From positions 124,001-188,000 of the forward strand of contig DASXZY010000088.1 of the NCBI GenBank assembly GCA_036501625.1: a DNA stretch of 64,000 nucleotides, given 5' to 3'. The DNA is from Palsa-1400 sp036501625 (lineage in GTDB: Bacteria > Verrucomicrobiota > Verrucomicrobiia > Limisphaerales > Palsa-1400). This document shows, in pieces, positions 62,609 to 64,000 of the stretch. The notes under the pieces were generated by a model, which saw only the letters and a list, made by a program, of their open reading frames with translations, was not told the DNA's origin and did not search any database. A program made the translations under genes and the position numbers. How positions within the stretch are numbered: position 1 is the stretch's first letter; every line of letters starts with the position of its first letter.

Positions 62609-63589
62609 ATGAGTTCTGAAAAAATTGTGGTTTGCGGCGGCGGCGGCTTTATCGGCGGTCATTTGATCGCCGATCTCAAGCGCCAGGGCCACACCAATAT
62701 CCGCTCCGTTGATATCAAACCTCATTCCGAATGGTACCAAGTCTTCGCGGACGTCGAAAACCTCGTGCTGGATCTCCAGCGCCGCGACGCTTGCGATCAA
62801 TCCCTCAAGGACGCCCGTGTCGTCTATAATCTCGCCGCCGATATGGGCGGCATGGGATTCATCGAGAACAACCGCGCCCTCTGCATGCTCTCGGTCCTCA
62901 TCAACACCCATTTGCTCATGGCCGCGCGCGAGTCCGGCGTGCAGCGGTTCTTTTACGCTTCCTCCGCCTGCGTCTATAACGCCGACAAACAGCGCGACCC
63001 CAATGTCACCGCCCTCAAGGAAGAGGATGCCTATCCCGCCATGCCGGAAGATGGTTACGGCTGGGAAAAGCTTTTCAGCGAACGCATGTGCCGCCACTTC
63101 CGCGAGGATTTCGGCCTGGCGACGCGCTTCGCCCGCTTCCACAATGTTTACGGCCCCCTGGGCACCTGGGAAGGCGGACGCGAAAAGGCCCCCGCCGCCA
63201 TTTGCCGCAAAGTGATTGAGGCCAAGATGTCCGGCCGCCACGAAATCGAAATCTGGGGCGACGGCCATCAAACACGCAGCTTCATGTATATCGACGACTG
63301 CCTGCACGGCATCCAAGCCATCCTGGCCAGCGACATTATCGAGCCGATTAACCTTGGCAGCAGCGAATTGGTGTCCATCAATCAACTGGTCGATATCGTG
63401 GAGGGCATCGCCGGCATCAAGCTGAAGCGCAGCTACAATTTAAAGGCGCCCAAAGGCGTGAACGGCCGCAACTCCGACAACACGCTCATCAAAAAGCTGC
63501 TCGGCTGGGAGCCAAACATCCGCCTGCGCGACGGCCTGGAAAAGACCTACCACTGGATCTACGACCAGATGCGCCAAAAAAAGGCCTGA
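62609..63589 (+). CDS. NAD-dependent nucleotide-sugar epimerase (GDP-mannose 3,5-epimerase-like)
   Basis: 326 residues, extended SDR fold. NAD loop GGGGFIGGHLIADL (GxxGxxG), AADMGGMGFIE, SSACVYN and the catalytic YGWEK (YxxxK). FARFHNVYGPLGTWEGGREK and GDGHQTRSFMYIDDCL are close to GDP-mannose 3,5-epimerase, which makes GDP-L-galactose or gulose; other epimerases remain possible. It supplies surface polysaccharide sugars. It starts at ATG 62609 right after the gene-poor stretch. Confidence 0.9.
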   Translation: MSSEKIVVCGGGGFIGGHLIADLKRQGHTNIRSVDIKPHSEWYQVFADVENLVLDLQRRDACDQSLKDARVVYNLAADMGGMGFIENNRALCMLSVLINTHLLMAARESGVQRFFYASSACVYNADKQRDPNVTALKEEDAYPAMPEDGYGWEKLFSERMCRHFREDFGLATRFARFHNVYGPLGTWEGGREKAPAAICRKVIEAKMSGRHEIEIWGDGHQTRSFMYIDDCLHGIQAILASDIIEPINLGSSELVSINQLVDIVEGIAGIKLKRSYNLKAPKGVNGRNSDNTLIKKLLGWEPNIRLRDGLEKTYHWIYDQMRQKKA

Positions 63590-64000
63590 AAGCAGCCTCT
63601 CTTCCTTGGAGGGCGGAGTGCCACGCCGCCCTGAAATTAACGGGACCCGCATCGCTATTTCGGACGGCCGTACCTGAAGTAAAACGAGCAGACCCGGAAA
63701 GCGAGCATTCAGTTCACGATTCCCTCTTTTAATTGTATTTTCCCGCTTGCGTGAGTTTAAGACTGTGGCATATTCGAGGCGTGCGGCGCCCTTGGCGTCT
63801 TGTTCTTTCCCATTTTATTAAGCACTCTCTCACGAGAACAAGGCTCGGTTAACGATAACTGTTGGCGAAACGCGGTGAATTACGGTGGATTGCGTTTGAA
63901 ATATGGCGCTTTGGGACAAAATGTCCCTTAAAATAGAGGCTTCGGCAGGCTGCGGGCGGGCGGCTTGACAGTGCGGGGGCCGCGTGACAGCATCGCCGCA
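63590..64000. other. Intergenic stretch up to window end
   Basis: 411 bp without a supported gene. It holds an inverted repeat CTTGTTCT (63799-63806) / AGAACAAG (63835-63842) and a compact hairpin GGGACA-AAA-TGTCCC (63913-63927). A TTGACA near 63964 could be a -35 for a gene beyond the window. The piece CTTGGAGGGCGGAGTGCC at about 63605 looks like a dispersed repeat type, which needs the genome to confirm. Confidence 0.5.

Overview
The window looks like chromosomal DNA of a GC-rich member of the Verrucomicrobiota (Limisphaerales/Pedosphaerales-like). This is an inference from three traits: large secreted beta-rich proteins ending in a 'YEIQASTNL...FYR' style module, pseudopilin-like proteins with the FTLIELLVVIAIIAIL leader placed directly behind such secreted proteins, and a VPEAG-type C-terminal sorting tail. 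I found no rRNA, tRNA, CRISPR array, prophage or intact insertion sequence. Most genes sit in short, tightly packed operons with ATGA, GTGA, TTGA or TAATG stop/start overlaps.

Region by region. 1-2 kb: a sulfur operon (cysteine synthase, rhodanese) divergent from a cysteine-patterned bufferin-like metallophore precursor. 2-7.3 kb: an ECF sigma factor, its zinc-type anti-sigma factor and a secreted protein in overlapping frames, followed by an AddB-like nuclease. 7.3-8.3 kb: an Rpn-type nuclease split in two at an ATGA junction. 8.4-11.6 kb: the coaD-yceD-rpmF-plsX-fabH lipid/ribosome cluster. 11.7-20 kb: secreted proteins, a two-component system with OB-fold-like sensor modules, and a secreted protein/pseudopilin pair. 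20-29.5 kb (minus strand): purF coupled to a membrane HEAT protein, a second secreted protein/pseudopilin pair (LamG/Ig giant), and a fused siroheme decarboxylase-type gene. 29.6-31.5 kb: a decay zone with a frameshifted repeat protein, a signal-peptidase-like gene lacking its lysine, and a stand-alone sorting tail. 31.6-42.9 kb (plus strand): hydantoinase-family amidohydrolase, Mrp, SufT-like protein, pyrR, pyrB, a hybrid histidine kinase, a GH127 glycosidase and a UvrD helicase. 42.9-44.7 kb: iscA-hscB and a secreted protein. 45-49.8 kb: lipoprotein, tandemly duplicated HEAT genes, zinc metalloprotease. 49.8-55 kb: pstS-pstC-pstA-phoU-ggt with pstB missing. 55-58.5 kb: orphan DppD/DppF ATPases, a tiny DUF3309 gene, an ATP-grasp remnant and a YgjP-type metalloprotein. 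58.5-61.7 kb: GH27 alpha-galactosidase-like protein, YdjY-domain protein and a secreted alpha/alpha-toroid protein. 61.7-62.2 kb: an antitoxin-like ORF joined to an HNH endonuclease remnant. 62.6-63.6 kb: an NDP-sugar epimerase.

Together the genes describe a free-living heterotroph that degrades plant-type glycans (GH127, GH27, LamG proteins), makes its own pyrimidines and purines, takes up phosphate at high affinity and uses metal- and sulfur-handling systems. The best candidates for something new are the orphan bufferin-like peptide, the recurring secreted-protein/pseudopilin pairs, the sigma/anti-sigma/secreted-protein cassette, and the permuted papain-like domain in the 11.7 kb secreted protein.
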